DNA of 64,000 nt from Roseibium marinum (GTDB lineage Bacteria; Pseudomonadota; Alphaproteobacteria; Rhizobiales; Stappiaceae): contig NZ_PPCN01000001.1 of the NCBI RefSeq assembly GCF_002906165.1, positions 1,178,001 to 1,242,000 of the forward strand, read 5' to 3'. Below the pieces are notes generated by a model. It was given only the letters and a program-made list of their open reading frames with translations, was not told the origin of the DNA and did not search any database. Positions 1 through 8,321 of this stretch are shown piece by piece (position 1 is the stretch's first letter; every line of letters starts with the position of its first letter). Position numbers and translations under genes: made by a program.

Positions 1-170
1 TGCTCACCTTCTATGCCGTCTGTTCGGTCGGCGTGCTGGCGAATGTGGGCGTCGCCAACCTGATCTATGCCGACCCGGCCTACTGGTGGTTCGCCGGCAC
101 GGCCGGTGCCATCATGGGGGCCGTCTGGAATTACGCCGCCAGCTCCGCCCTGACCTGGCGGAAGGCGTAA
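1..170 (+). CDS. C-terminal end of a GtrA-domain protein (5' end outside window)
   Basis: Only the last 55 codons are present, open from the window edge and ending in TAA at 168-170. The translation is a hydrophobic helical tail finishing with a segment like AVWNYAASSALTWRK. The N-Y pair followed by aromatic and basic residues is the usual end of GtrA-type four-helix membrane domains, which flip or present lipid-linked sugars. In alphaproteobacteria this domain is often fused behind a family 2 glycosyltransferase, but that part is not visible here. The GT39-type glycosyltransferase starts 10 bp later, so the two are probably co-transcribed. The family call rests on a short segment. Confidence 0.6.
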   Translation, partial: LTFYAVCSVGVLANVGVANLIYADPAYWWFAGTAGAIMGAVWNYAASSALTWRKA

Positions 171-179
171 AAAAGAATC

Positions 180-1679
180 GTGAGCGCTTTGGCAAAGACG
201 CAAGACCTGCCACCGATGCTGCGGCCGGCCGGCCTGATCCTGATCGTAGGCATGCTGACCGCCCTGAAAATCTTCGCGGCCGGCAATGCCCATTTCGTCG
301 AGGACGAAGCCTATTACCGGCTCTGGGGGCTTTATCCGGCACTCAGCTATTACGATCATCCGCCGATGATCGGCTGGTGGATCACGGCCGGACAGGCGGT
401 TTTCGGCGATACGCTGTTCGCGGTGCGGGCGCTGGTGATCGTCTCCGGTGTGATCGGTTCGCTGGCGCTCTGGCGCACCGCTTCCATCCTGTTCGATCCA
501 AGGGTCGCCGGCTGGGCGGTGCTGTTTCTCAACGCCAGTCTTCTGGTCGGCATCGGCGGAATTCTGGCGACCCCGGACGCGCCGTCCGTCTTCTTCTGGG
601 GTCTCAGCCTGTGGGCGCTTGCCGAACTTTCCGTCTCCAGAAACGCCAACTGGTGGCTGGTGGCCGGTCTCATGGCGGGTTGCGGCCTTTTGGCCAAATA
701 TTCCGTTCTGTTCCTCGGTGCGGGGATCGTGCTGTGGCTGTGCTGGGTGCCGGAGACGCGGCGCTGGTGGCGCGCCTGGCAGCTCTGGGCCGGTGGCCTG
801 ATCGCGCTTTTGTGCTTCTCGCCGGTGCTCTACTGGAACCACGCCCATGATTGGGCGAGCTTTTACAAGCAGTTCGGCCGGGCGGGCAATGGCGGCTACA
901 CGGCGAAATACATCTTCGAGTTTCTCGGTGCCCTGATCGGCCTGATCAATCCGCTGATCGCGATCCCGGCAATATTCGGCGCGGTAGGGCTGGTCGGATC
1001 CCTGCGCAAAAGACAGAGCGCTGCCTCTCTGGTCCTGCTCACCACGCTGCCCTTCTTCCTCTATCTGCTTTATCACGCGCTGCATGCCCGCGTTCAGGCC
1101 AACTGGCCGGCGCCACTGTTTCCGGCCTTCGCGATGATGGCGGCGGTATTCGTGGCGAGGCTCCCGCCGGGCAGGCTCTTCTGGCGCGGGATCGCGAGCG
1201 GCGGTGTGGTCCTGGGCCTGCTGCTGGCGGTTCTGGTGCAGATCCACGCTGTCTGGCCGCTCACCGGGCAGCTCGCCCGCAAGGATCCGACATTCCAGCT
1301 GCGCGGCTGGCCGGAAATCGGCCGGCAACTCGGCGACATCGCCTCGCGGGAAAACGCGGCCTTTGTCGCGACGACCAGCTACGGGCTGAACGGCCAGCTC
1401 GACTTCCTCTTCAAGGACGGACCGCCGGTGATCCAGCTCACCGAACGCATCCGCTATCTGATGCAGCCCGAACCCGACGAGACCTTGTTCGACAGGCCCG
1501 GGATCTATGTGGCCGAGACGCGGCGCGACAGGGCGGGCGAGCTTGAGAAATCATTCGCGGTCGTGGAGAAGATTGCCGAGCTGGAGCGGAGCGTGAAAGG
1601 TGTCCGTCTGGAAGACCTTGTGGTTTACAGGCTGGAGGACCGGACCGGGCCGGTCTTCGAGCCGGTCGGGCACAGATAA
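180..1679 (+). CDS. ArnT-like glycosyltransferase, GT39/GT83 (PMT) family, integral membrane
   Basis: A 499-residue polytopic protein with about ten hydrophobic segments. The acidic pair after the first membrane segment (E41-D42-E43 followed by YY) and the YYDHPP motif at 57-62 are hallmarks of the PMT/ArnT superfamily, which transfers a sugar from a polyprenyl phosphate donor to a lipid or protein acceptor on the periplasmic side. Start is GTG, 10 bp after the GtrA-type gene, with only a weak A-rich ribosome site. Together with the preceding membrane protein and the following deacetylase-like gene it suggests an envelope-lipid or polysaccharide decoration cluster. The sugar and acceptor cannot be read from sequence. 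Confidence 0.85.
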   Translation: MSALAKTQDLPPMLRPAGLILIVGMLTALKIFAAGNAHFVEDEAYYRLWGLYPALSYYDHPPMIGWWITAGQAVFGDTLFAVRALVIVSGVIGSLALWRTASILFDPRVAGWAVLFLNASLLVGIGGILATPDAPSVFFWGLSLWALAELSVSRNANWWLVAGLMAGCGLLAKYSVLFLGAGIVLWLCWVPETRRWWRAWQLWAGGLIALLCFSPVLYWNHAHDWASFYKQFGRAGNGGYTAKYIFEFLGALIGLINPLIAIPAIFGAVGLVGSLRKRQSAASLVLLTTLPFFLYLLYHALHARVQANWPAPLFPAFAMMAAVFVARLPPGRLFWRGIASGGVVLGLLLAVLVQIHAVWPLTGQLARKDPTFQLRGWPEIGRQLGDIASRENAAFVATTSYGLNGQLDFLFKDGPPVIQLTERIRYLMQPEPDETLFDRPGIYVAETRRDRAGELEKSFAVVEKIAELERSVKGVRLEDLVVYRLEDRTGPVFEPVGHR

Positions 1680-1788
1680 GCTGGCAAAAGACGTAACATC
1701 TTCCTGAGAAGAGACTTGCAAACCCGCAGCGAATGCCGCAGGGAAGATATCGCATTGTCAGATCTCTCCGACTCGCCTGCGGAAATTC

Positions 1789-2586
1789 ATGAAGCGGATT
1801 ACACTTGGAGCTTTGGACTACGGCCTTGCGTTCGGTGTCGATCGCGCGCTGCGCGAGCTGGTCGAGATGGGCCGCCTGAGCGCTGTCGGTGCGATCGTCG
1901 CAGGCGAACTCTGGCCGCGGGAGTTCCGTCCGCTTCAGGAAACGGCGGACAAGGTCGGCAAGAAAGTGCTGTTCGGCGTGACGCTGGCCTTCAGCGGCGA
2001 CCGGGTGTTTCCGGTCAGTGCGCGCATGCAGGACGCCTATGGCGAGCGCATGTTCAGCCGGGCAAAACTCCAGCGCCGCGCGCTCCTGAGGTTGCTGCCG
2101 GACGAGGTCCTGTTCGAGGAAGCCCATGCGCAGCTGGTGCGCTACAGCATCCTGATGGCGCGCCCGCCTGATTTCGTCGCGGTGCGTGAGGGCCTTCTGG
2201 CCAGAACCGCCCTGGCGCGCATCGTCTTCAAGGCCATCGACCACGCGGATTTCGAAGTGCCGCCGCTGGTGGTTTCTCCGGTACGCTCCGGTCTGAAGAC
2301 CTTGCGGCTCAATCACCTTGCCAGATCCTGCAATCTTCAGATGCTGCCCAAGGCCGTTCCCCTGCCGGAAACCAGCGACACCGAAGAACTGCAGCGGCTG
2401 CTGCACAATCACTTCGACGGGATGACGGACCGCAGTTTTGTCGCCGCGATTCCCGGACGGCCCGATGATCGCCTGAGGCGGGACGAGCCGCGCAGGAAGA
2501 TCGCCATACGCGAATGCCAGTACGAGGTTCTGTCCAGCGACCGTTTCTTTCAAACGCTGGACAAGAAGGATGTCTTTTTGCGTTGA
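1789..2586 (+). CDS. Degenerate ChbG/HpnK (YdjC-like) family protein, probably not a metal-dependent deacetylase
   Basis: A 265-residue protein that follows the YdjC/ChbG fold from end to end: an N-terminal beta strand with ALDYG (residues 8-12), the GV-L segment near 63-68, a central PPDFVAVRE segment (126-134) and a C-terminal R-EC-YE-LSS stretch. Family members deacetylate N-acetylated sugars using a metal held by an Asp in ADDFG, a His in GVHL and a His cluster in a H-D-H-x-H segment. Here the first Asp is Leu, the GVHL His is Thr, and the His cluster reads D-F-V-A-V-R-E with no His. The scaffold is kept and the ligands are gone, so it may be a pseudoenzyme or may bind something else. It lies 109 bp after the GT39 gene on the same strand and ends at a strong terminator. 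Confidence 0.7.
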   Translation: MKRITLGALDYGLAFGVDRALRELVEMGRLSAVGAIVAGELWPREFRPLQETADKVGKKVLFGVTLAFSGDRVFPVSARMQDAYGERMFSRAKLQRRALLRLLPDEVLFEEAHAQLVRYSILMARPPDFVAVREGLLARTALARIVFKAIDHADFEVPPLVVSPVRSGLKTLRLNHLARSCNLQMLPKAVPLPETSDTEELQRLLHNHFDGMTDRSFVAAIPGRPDDRLRRDEPRRKIAIRECQYEVLSSDRFFQTLDKKDVFLR

Positions 2587-2634
2587 GGCCTGGCTACAGT
2601 CTGGGACAAGGTGCTGAAATCATGATCGGAAACG

Positions 2635-2668
2635 AAAAAACGGCTCTGCGGGGAACAGAGCCGTTTTT
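2635..2668. terminator. Bidirectional rho-independent terminator
   Basis: Perfect 8-bp stem CGGCTCTG / CAGAGCCG around a 7-nt loop, preceded by six A and followed by five T. It closes the glycosylation operon and insulates the Crp-family gene downstream. Confidence 0.9.
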
Positions 2669-2742
2669 CGTGGAGGTCTGAAAGGGGGAGGGGCAACCCC
2701 GCTTCCATGACTAACTATATAGGCATATTTTGCTTGATTGCA

Positions 2743-2758
2743 CGTGATGGACATCACA
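2743..2758. promoter_or_regulatory. CRP-type palindrome upstream of the Crp-family gene
   Basis: CGTGATGGACATCACA contains GTGA-N6-TCAC, a perfect dyad matching the TGTGA-N6-TCACA consensus of CRP-like proteins. It lies about 220 bp before the start of a regulator whose recognition helix carries the R-E-x3-R set that reads GTGA half-sites. Autoregulation is the simple inference. The rest of 2669-2979 holds no convincing gene. Confidence 0.5.
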
Positions 2759-2979
2759 GGATCGCGGTAAGTGCATTTGACGATGGATTTGGATTATTCG
2801 ACCTTGGCCGGTCCGGTGTTGGCCGGCACGGTGGGCAGTCTGCCGCATGCGGTTTTCCCGCAGGCAGGAGCCGGCACGTTCTGCGGGCAAGAGAGACGGG
2901 GTCAGGTGACAGGTACCTGTCGCTATTGTGTTAATATCCGAAAGTTCGGAACGGCAGCGCTCGCTGGCAGGGGGAATGC

Positions 2980-3669
2980 GTGACGGAAATCAAGGATTTT
3001 TTGAAAAACAGCTTTTCGCTGGAGGGGCTCGATCCGGAACTGGCGGTCGGCCTTTCGCGTCTCGCCAGAGCGATGAAAATGCCCTCGGGCACGATCCTGT
3101 TCGAAAACGGCGACCCTGGAAACGGCTGCTACGCCGTGCTCGAAGGCTCGCTGAAGGTCTCCCTGCTGTCCGTTGACGGCGACGAGCAGCTTCTGGCCGT
3201 CCTTGGCCCGGGCGATCTCGTCGGTGAACTGGCGCTGCTCGACGGCCGACCGCGCTCGGCGACGGTTATTGCCTTGAAAGAAGCGCATGTCGCCTTCATC
3301 GACAAGGCCGCTTTCCAGAGATTTTCCGATGAGAATCCCGCAGTCTACCGGCACATGCTGTCGATTGTGGGCAAACGCCTGCGCCATGCCAACGACGTGC
3401 TGGCGGCGCGCTCCTTCCTGCCATTGCCGGGCCGCGTCGCGCAGGCCCTGCTGCAGCTTTCGGAAACTTTCGGCAAGCCTCTCGAGAATGGCCGGGTGCT
3501 GATCCACTACAAGCTCAGCCAGGCCGATATCGCCAATATGGCGGGGGCGGCGCGCGAAAATGTCAGCCGCGTGCTGAACGACTGGAAACGCTCCGGCACG
3601 ATCAGCCGGATTTCCGGTTATTACTGCCTGGAGCAGGTGGAATTCCTGCAGCAGGCGTCAACGCTTTAG
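2980..3669 (+). CDS. Crp/Fnr family transcriptional regulator, CRP-like
   Basis: 229 residues with an N-terminal cyclic-nucleotide-binding beta roll (about 15-125), a dimer helix (about 125-150) and a winged HTH (about 175-215). The effector pocket keeps GEL (82-84) and RSA (92-94), the residues that in CRP contact the cyclic nucleotide phosphate. There is no N-terminal Cys cluster, so it is not an oxygen-sensing FNR. The recognition helix has RENVSR (192-197), equivalent to the GTGA-reading helix of CRP. Start is GTG behind GGGGA. A secreted-protein gene starts 8 bp after the stop and is probably co-transcribed. Confidence 0.85.
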   Translation: MTEIKDFLKNSFSLEGLDPELAVGLSRLARAMKMPSGTILFENGDPGNGCYAVLEGSLKVSLLSVDGDEQLLAVLGPGDLVGELALLDGRPRSATVIALKEAHVAFIDKAAFQRFSDENPAVYRHMLSIVGKRLRHANDVLAARSFLPLPGRVAQALLQLSETFGKPLENGRVLIHYKLSQADIANMAGAARENVSRVLNDWKRSGTISRISGYYCLEQVEFLQQASTL

Positions 3670-3677
3670 GAGTTACA

Positions 3678-4547
3678 GTGCGAGGAGTTATCCTCTCCGG
3701 TCTTGAGACGGCACGCCGGTGGCTTCGCGGCCAGAAAAGTCCATGCAAACTGGGAATATTCCTTTCCTTGATGCTCCTGTCCTGTCTGTCTTCCCCGGTG
3801 CTTGCTCAGCCGGCGGCCTGTAACGAGATTGAAGGTGCACAGTCTTATCAGGAAATTTTGGATTCCGACGACACACCTGAAGAGACGAAAAAGAAACTCA
3901 GCGATCTGGACCCGTTCGGCAAGGAGGTTGCCAACTATCTGGACTTTCTTTCCGGACTTGAAAACGCTTCAGGCGAGGCGGAAGAGGCAAGCGAATTTCT
4001 TCGGGATTTCAGGCCGCAGGGCGTAATAAATCTGAACAGGCTTGAACTCGCCCTTTTAGTGGCGGAAAGGAAATCTGCTTCGGATCGACAACTTTTTCTG
4101 AGCCGCTACATAACGCTTCGCAACCTCCTCACGCTTTTTTGCAATGAGGACGACCCGGACATCCAGTTTCTTTCTCTATCATTGACGTTCCAGGAATTGC
4201 AGCAACCACGATCGGAAACTCCGTCCAGGGAGTATGTGCGTGCGGCAAGAGAGCTTGCGCAGACGGGTGCGCTTTCAAACGGTCTTGAACCTTATTCGAG
4301 TCTGCTGAGCGAAACGTTTCCATCCGTTCGCGAGGATGAATTTGAATGGATGTATGAGATCACCCGAAACGAGGCGTGCCGGGATCGCCAGCATTCCGAT
4401 TGTCTGAGTGCGTTTGAAGACACGATATCAGTAGACCAAAACAGCTCGACTGAAGCGCTTCTGGAAATTGGTCTTTGTGTCTTGAAACTGGTCAAGGGTG
4501 GAAAGACGTTGTCGGTGAATGTCTGCGAATTGCAGCTTTCGCGATAA
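3678..4547 (+). CDS. Secreted protein of unknown function
   Basis: 289 residues with a long basic N-terminus, a hydrophobic core (about 25-40) and a likely signal peptidase site after VLAQ (near 44). The mature part is acidic, mostly helical and Cys-containing; I recognise no domain. The start is GTG at 3678 with AGGAG overlapping the end of the upstream regulator gene, so translation is probably coupled. Base composition is lower in GC than its neighbours. It ends just before the convergent nsrR-like gene. Function unknown. Confidence 0.7.
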   Translation: MRGVILSGLETARRWLRGQKSPCKLGIFLSLMLLSCLSSPVLAQPAACNEIEGAQSYQEILDSDDTPEETKKKLSDLDPFGKEVANYLDFLSGLENASGEAEEASEFLRDFRPQGVINLNRLELALLVAERKSASDRQLFLSRYITLRNLLTLFCNEDDPDIQFLSLSLTFQELQQPRSETPSREYVRAARELAQTGALSNGLEPYSSLLSETFPSVREDEFEWMYEITRNEACRDRQHSDCLSAFEDTISVDQNSSTEALLEIGLCVLKLVKGGKTLSVNVCELQLSR

Positions 4548-4555
4548 TTTCGGCT

Positions 4556-4999
4556 TTAATTTCTCATCTCCGGCATTGAAGCTATCTGCGTTCCTACCAG
4601 GATGGTTTCCAGCGTCTGCGTGTTGAGACTGTCGACAAACGCCTCCGCGGCCCGCGCCATGGCGCCTTTCAAGGCGCAGCGGGGCAGGAAGGCGCAGGTT
4701 GCCGGTTCAGGCTTCAGGCAGGCCACCACGCCGAGATCCGGTTCCATCAGCCGGACGACATCGCCAATGCGGATCGCGGCCGGATCTTGCGCAAGCCTTA
4801 TGCCGCCGCCACGGCCACGGGTGGTCTCCAGATAGCCGCCCTTCGCCAGATGGGCGACGATTTTCATCACATGGGAATGGGCAAGGCCCAGCCGTTCGGT
4901 CAGTCCACCCACCGTTTGCGGACCGTCGCACTGGCCGGTCGCCATCAGGATTCTCAAGGCGAAGTCGCTGGCCTGGCTGAGGCGCATGTCGGGGTCCAT
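4556..4999 (-). CDS. nsrR: Rrf2 family regulator, NsrR-like nitric oxide sensor
   Basis: 147 residues: N-terminal winged HTH beginning MRLSQASDFALRIL, a linker, and three cysteines spaced C-x7-C-x5-C (residues 90, 98 and 104 counted from the MRLS methionine), in the position of the NsrR Fe-S ligands. NsrR represses nitrosative-stress genes until NO damages its cluster. It is divergent from a group III truncated globin gene, and an NsrR-type operator lies between them, which supports the assignment. The start may instead be the internal ATG at 4987; neither start has a good ribosome site. IscR is less likely because its Cys spacing differs. Confidence 0.8.
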   Translation of the reverse strand: MDPDMRLSQASDFALRILMATGQCDGPQTVGGLTERLGLAHSHVMKIVAHLAKGGYLETTRGRGGGIRLAQDPAAIRIGDVVRLMEPDLGVVACLKPEPATCAFLPRCALKGAMARAAEAFVDSLNTQTLETILVGTQIASMPEMRN

Positions 5000-5048
5000 T
5001 GAATATTCATCTGATATGTTGATTTTAGCGCGGTGATGTGAGATTTAA

Positions 5049-5071
5049 AAGATGCATTTAATATGAATGTT
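5049..5071. promoter_or_regulatory. Putative NsrR operator in the nsrR-globin intergenic region
   Basis: The left half AAGATGCATTT is an exact NsrR half-site; the right half ATATGAATGTT is a near-inverted copy one base away. It ends 11 bp before the globin ATG. A weaker match on the other strand (AGATGAATATT-like, around 5001-5012) sits next to the nsrR start, which suggests dual control and autoregulation. Confidence 0.65.
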
Positions 5072-5082
5072 TGGAGGCGATC

Positions 5083-5598
5083 ATGAATCCGCGCAATTAC
5101 GGTCCGAAATCCGATCAGGCTCCCGTCGCCCGCCGGCACCGGGCTGCGGACGACGGCGGAGATCGGCTGCTGCGCTATGAAAGCGTGAGCGAAGGCTCCA
5201 TTCGCGTCATGGTGCAAACGTTTTACGGCTGTATCCGGGAGCATCCGCGCCTCGGAGAGATCTTCTCGCGCCGCCTGGAAGGCCGGTGGGACGAGCACCT
5301 CTTGAAAATGGAGAGTTTCTGGCAATCCGTTCTTCTGAAGAACGGAGCCTACAAGGGAAAGCCCGTCCCGGCCCATATGAAGCAGAAGGAACTGGTCAGC
5401 TCCGATTACGGCGAATGGCTGACAGTGTTCCGTCCGGTCGTGCGCGAGCTTTATGTCCCGGACCTTGCCGACGAAATCATCATGGTTGCCGAACGCATCG
5501 CTCAGAGCCTCTGGCTGGCGACCTTCGGTTTTGCGGCGGCCACCCCGCCGCCCGAGCTTTCCATGACGACCAGCGAATGGAGCGGATCAAGCCGGTAG
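5083..5598 (+). CDS. Group III truncated hemoglobin
   Basis: 171 residues; the 2/2 globin fold runs from about residue 38 to 160 after a disordered N-terminus. The helix B segment TFY (46-48), a proximal His in PAHMK (H98) and the conserved Trp in YGEWL (W112) match class III trHbs such as Campylobacter Ctb. These cytoplasmic heme proteins bind O2 and NO and contribute to NO or peroxide detoxification. The start chosen is ATG 5083 behind GGAGG; an upstream in-frame TTG is unlikely. Adjacency to an NsrR-like gene and operator argues for NO-induced expression. Confidence 0.85.
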   Translation: MNPRNYGPKSDQAPVARRHRAADDGGDRLLRYESVSEGSIRVMVQTFYGCIREHPRLGEIFSRRLEGRWDEHLLKMESFWQSVLLKNGAYKGKPVPAHMKQKELVSSDYGEWLTVFRPVVRELYVPDLADEIIMVAERIAQSLWLATFGFAAATPPPELSMTTSEWSGSSR

Positions 5599-5760
5599 CC
5601 GCCATGCTTTGGCGGAAGTTCCTGTCGGCGTCTGGTCAACGGCGCTCTTCCCGCTGTGGATCATGGCGCTTCTGCTGCACCGAATGACCTGACAAGCCTT
5701 GTGATCTTCTCACCTGCCGTTAGTCTTCGCCGAGCATTTGAAAAAACGGGGAGTTCAGGC

Positions 5761-6147
5761 GTGAGCGACGACAAGCCGACCGGCGAACTGACACTGCGCA
5801 CCATGGCCATGCCATCCGACACCAATGCCTCCGGCGACATTTTCGGCGGCTGGGTGCTGTCGCAGATGGATCTGGCGGGCGGCATTGCCGCGGGACAAAG
5901 AGCCCAGGGGCGCGTGGTGACCATCGCGGTCGACAAGATGAAATTCATCCGCCCCGTCCAGGTCGGTGACGTATTGTGTGTCTACGCCGAAGTGATCCGC
6001 GTCGGCAACTCGTCCATGGAAATCAAGCTGGTATGCTGGGCCCTGCGCCACCGCTACGGTCATCGGGAAAAGGTCACCGAGGCGGTTTTCACAATGGTCG
6101 CCGTCGACGACACAGGCAAGCCGCGCCCGGTGCCGAAAGAGCTCTGA
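5761..6147 (+). CDS. YciA-like acyl-CoA thioesterase (hotdog fold)
   Basis: 128 residues covering one hotdog domain. The segment MPSDTNASGDIFGGWVLSQM with the following D-x-A-G-G is the diagnostic N-terminal block of YciA/Acot-type thioesterases, with the catalytic Asp in SD-N-GDIFGG. The enzyme hydrolyses acyl-CoA thioesters in the cytoplasm. Start is GTG at 5761 behind GGGGAG; longer in-frame extensions lack a ribosome site. It stands alone between the globin gene and a convergent small gene. Confidence 0.85.
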   Translation: MSDDKPTGELTLRTMAMPSDTNASGDIFGGWVLSQMDLAGGIAAGQRAQGRVVTIAVDKMKFIRPVQVGDVLCVYAEVIRVGNSSMEIKLVCWALRHRYGHREKVTEAVFTMVAVDDTGKPRPVPKEL

Positions 6148-6161
6148 ACGGGACTAAACAC

Positions 6162-6458
6162 CTAGCGCCGCTGCCGGTTGACGATGTCGGCAACAAGATC
6201 CTCGTCCACCGCGCAGGTGCAGCCGTTCGCCCAGAGCCGCAGCAGGTCCTTCAGACGCTGGATCCGTTCCTCCGGCCCAAGCGGGGCCTTGTGATGCGGA
6301 AGCCTTCCGATGAGACGCATGGACTTGATACGCGCCAGAACGCAATCTTCCGCCGCCTGTTCCCATATTTCGGCACTGGCGATTTCGTGCGGTGGATGTC
6401 CGGCGATCAGATCCGCCGCGCGTCCGGCAAAAGGCTGTTGAGACAAAAAATCCTCCAT
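6162..6458 (-). CDS. Small hypothetical protein
   Basis: 98 residues with a plausible soluble composition: helical, with a basic C-terminus (VADIVNRQRR) and a Cys pair C-x-C near residue 80. It converges on the thioesterase gene with 14 bp between stops. There is no clear ribosome site before the ATG. I do not recognise the family. It could be real because codon usage resembles the neighbourhood and nothing competes on the other strand. Confidence 0.45.
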   Translation of the reverse strand: MEDFLSQQPFAGRAADLIAGHPPHEIASAEIWEQAAEDCVLARIKSMRLIGRLPHHKAPLGPEERIQRLKDLLRLWANGCTCAVDEDLVADIVNRQRR

Positions 6459-6765
6459 CGGTTGCCCGAGGAGGACTGGCGCATGAAAGTAAACCGCTTA
6501 GTTGCCGGTCAGCCTCTCTTGAGGGTCAGTCCGGCCGCATCCCTGTTGCGGAAACCACCTTGCCCGGTCAGGCAGGTTGGCGAGGGCGCCAGCCCTTCTC
6601 TTGATGAGGACGCGTTTATGTCATGACTTCCTTCGCCTGACAAGGGGCTCTTGGCAAGCACGGGAAGACATGGCACTTCTTGCGAAGGGAACCGCGGCAG
6701 ACGGGAACCCCTACAGACTGGCACGTAGTCCGCAAGCCGGATTGAAACGAAGGAAAAGATCACCT
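6459..6765. other. 307-bp intergenic region
   Basis: No convincing gene. Open frames on both strands lack ribosome sites and protein-like composition. It presumably holds the promoters for the divergent small gene and the YoaK gene. Confidence 0.4.
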
Positions 6766-7521
6766 GTGTCGGACAATTCGGACTCGCAGCGCAGCCACTC
6801 TCTCGTGCCGGTCCTGCTCGCTTTTTGTGCCTGCTTTGTCGATGTGGTCTGCATTATCGGCCTTTTCCACACCTTCACCGCCTTCATTTCCGGTACGCTG
6901 GTCGTGCTTTGCGTGGAAGTGTTTCATCATGCCGAGAACGCGCTCCTGAAGGTGTTCGTGCTGGTGATGTTCCTTGCCGCCACCCTTCTCTGGTATGTTG
7001 TGGTGACGCGGCTGATCCGGCACAAAAAGGTCGCGGTCGGGCACCTGTTCGCGCTCGAAGCCGGCATCGTGGCGGCTTTCATGCTGGTCGCCGGACTTGG
7101 CGATCCGACCGGATCCGGGCCGCTTTCGCCGGTCACCCTCGTCGCCGTCGGGCTCTCCACAATCGCGATGTCGCTTCAGAATGTGATCATGCTGACCATT
7201 TTGAACCATCACGTGCCGACCACCATGATGACGGGCAATTCGCTGAAGCTCGTCCTGGGCCTCGCCGATTATTTCGCCCATCCGGAAAGCCGCACCGGCA
7301 GCCGGGCCATCGTCATTCACCAGATGCTGGTCATATCCGCCTTCGCCGTGGGCGGGCTGCTGGCCAGTTTCCTGTTCACCTATCTGGGTTTCTGGGTCCT
7401 GGCCGTGCCGGTCGCGGTACTTCTTGTGCTTGCGGTACAGCAATCTGCTTTCGAAGGCGTCGACCATATGGAAAGCGCCGGGGAAGACAGCGCCGTTGGA
7501 GCCCCGGTCTCCACGGAATAG
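6766..7521 (+). CDS. YoaK family (DUF1275) membrane protein
   Basis: 251 residues with six hydrophobic segments. The features DVVCIIGLFHTFTAFISG, SLQNVIM, and TMMTGN followed by a basic/Asn segment are the DUF1275 pattern (D-x2-C/S ... F-A/T-x-M/I-T/S-G-N). These are predicted inner-membrane transporters of unknown substrate. Start is GTG 6766 with GAAGGA about 11 nt upstream; the long upstream extension of the frame is low-complexity and unlikely to be translated. Confidence 0.8.
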   Translation: MSDNSDSQRSHSLVPVLLAFCACFVDVVCIIGLFHTFTAFISGTLVVLCVEVFHHAENALLKVFVLVMFLAATLLWYVVVTRLIRHKKVAVGHLFALEAGIVAAFMLVAGLGDPTGSGPLSPVTLVAVGLSTIAMSLQNVIMLTILNHHVPTTMMTGNSLKLVLGLADYFAHPESRTGSRAIVIHQMLVISAFAVGGLLASFLFTYLGFWVLAVPVAVLLVLAVQQSAFEGVDHMESAGEDSAVGAPVSTE

Positions 7522-7592
7522 GGTCTTCTCCCGTATCCAGCAGACGTTGACGCAACCTGTCTCCGCTTGCCCGGATACACGAGTTTGAGACC

Positions 7593-8321
7593 TCAGGCCT
7601 GTTGCCGGTCCCAGTCGATCCGGCCGTCCACCAGGTGAATGCGCCGTTCCATACGGGCCGCGAGCTCCAGGTCATGGGTCACCGCCACCACGGTGGTTTT
7701 CTGCCTGTCGACGATCTTGCGCAGGCTGTCGAAGACCTGTTCCGTCGCCACGGAATCGAGGCTGCCCGTCGGTTCGTCCGCCAGGATCAGGTCGGGCGAA
7801 TTGGCCAGCGCCCGGGCCACCGCGACACGCTGGCGCTGGCCACCGGAAAGCTGGGCCGGCCGCCGGTGCAGGAAGTCTTCCAGACCGAGATCCGCAAGCA
7901 GCGTCGTTGCATGGTCCAACTGATTCCTGGCCGACAGTTTGCCGAGCTTCTGCATAGGGATCATCACGTTTTCCAGCGTGGTGAATTCGGGCAGCAGGAA
8001 ATGGAACTGGAAGACGAAGCCGAGTTTCTCAAGGCGCATATGCGCCATCTCCGCCGGGGACAGGTCGTCGGTCCGCGCCCCGCCGATAAAAACCTTGCCC
8101 GATGTCGGCCGGTCGAGCAGGCCGAGCAGATAGAGAAGAGAGGATTTGCCGGACCCGGACGGCCCGGTGATCGCCACAAATTCCGACCTGCCGATCTTGA
8201 AGCTGACATCCTTGACGAGGGTTACCGGCACCACCGCCGGAAGGATGCGCGTCAGATCCCTGGCTTCCAGAAGCACGGGCGTCGCGGCCGCCTCGACTGG
8301 AACCTCGGCGGGAAGGCTCAT
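7593..8321 (-). CDS. ABC transporter ATP-binding protein, LolD/MacB type
   Basis: 242 residues. Walker A GPSGSGKS (53-60), Q-loop in FVFQF, signature LSGGQRQR, Walker B LILADEP and the switch His in VTHDLE are all present, so it should hydrolyse ATP. It belongs to the MacB/LolD/DevA group that powers FtsX-type permeases which do not translocate through a classical channel. It is the last gene of a three-gene operon; its ATG overlaps the stop of the permease gene by 4 bp. Confidence 0.9.
   Translation of the reverse strand: MSLPAEVPVEAAATPVLLEARDLTRILPAVVPVTLVKDVSFKIGRSEFVAITGPSGSGKSSLLYLLGLLDRPTSGKVFIGGARTDDLSPAEMAHMRLEKLGFVFQFHFLLPEFTTLENVMIPMQKLGKLSARNQLDHATTLLADLGLEDFLHRRPAQLSGGQRQRVAVARALANSPDLILADEPTGSLDSVATEQVFDSLRKIVDRQKTTVVAVTHDLELAARMERRIHLVDGRIDWDRQQA

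Noticed and set aside
2707-2983. Two short overlapping plus-strand frames before the Crp-family gene
   Set aside because: They overlap each other, have no ribosome site, and one spans the CRP-type palindrome. They look like leader sequence, not genes.
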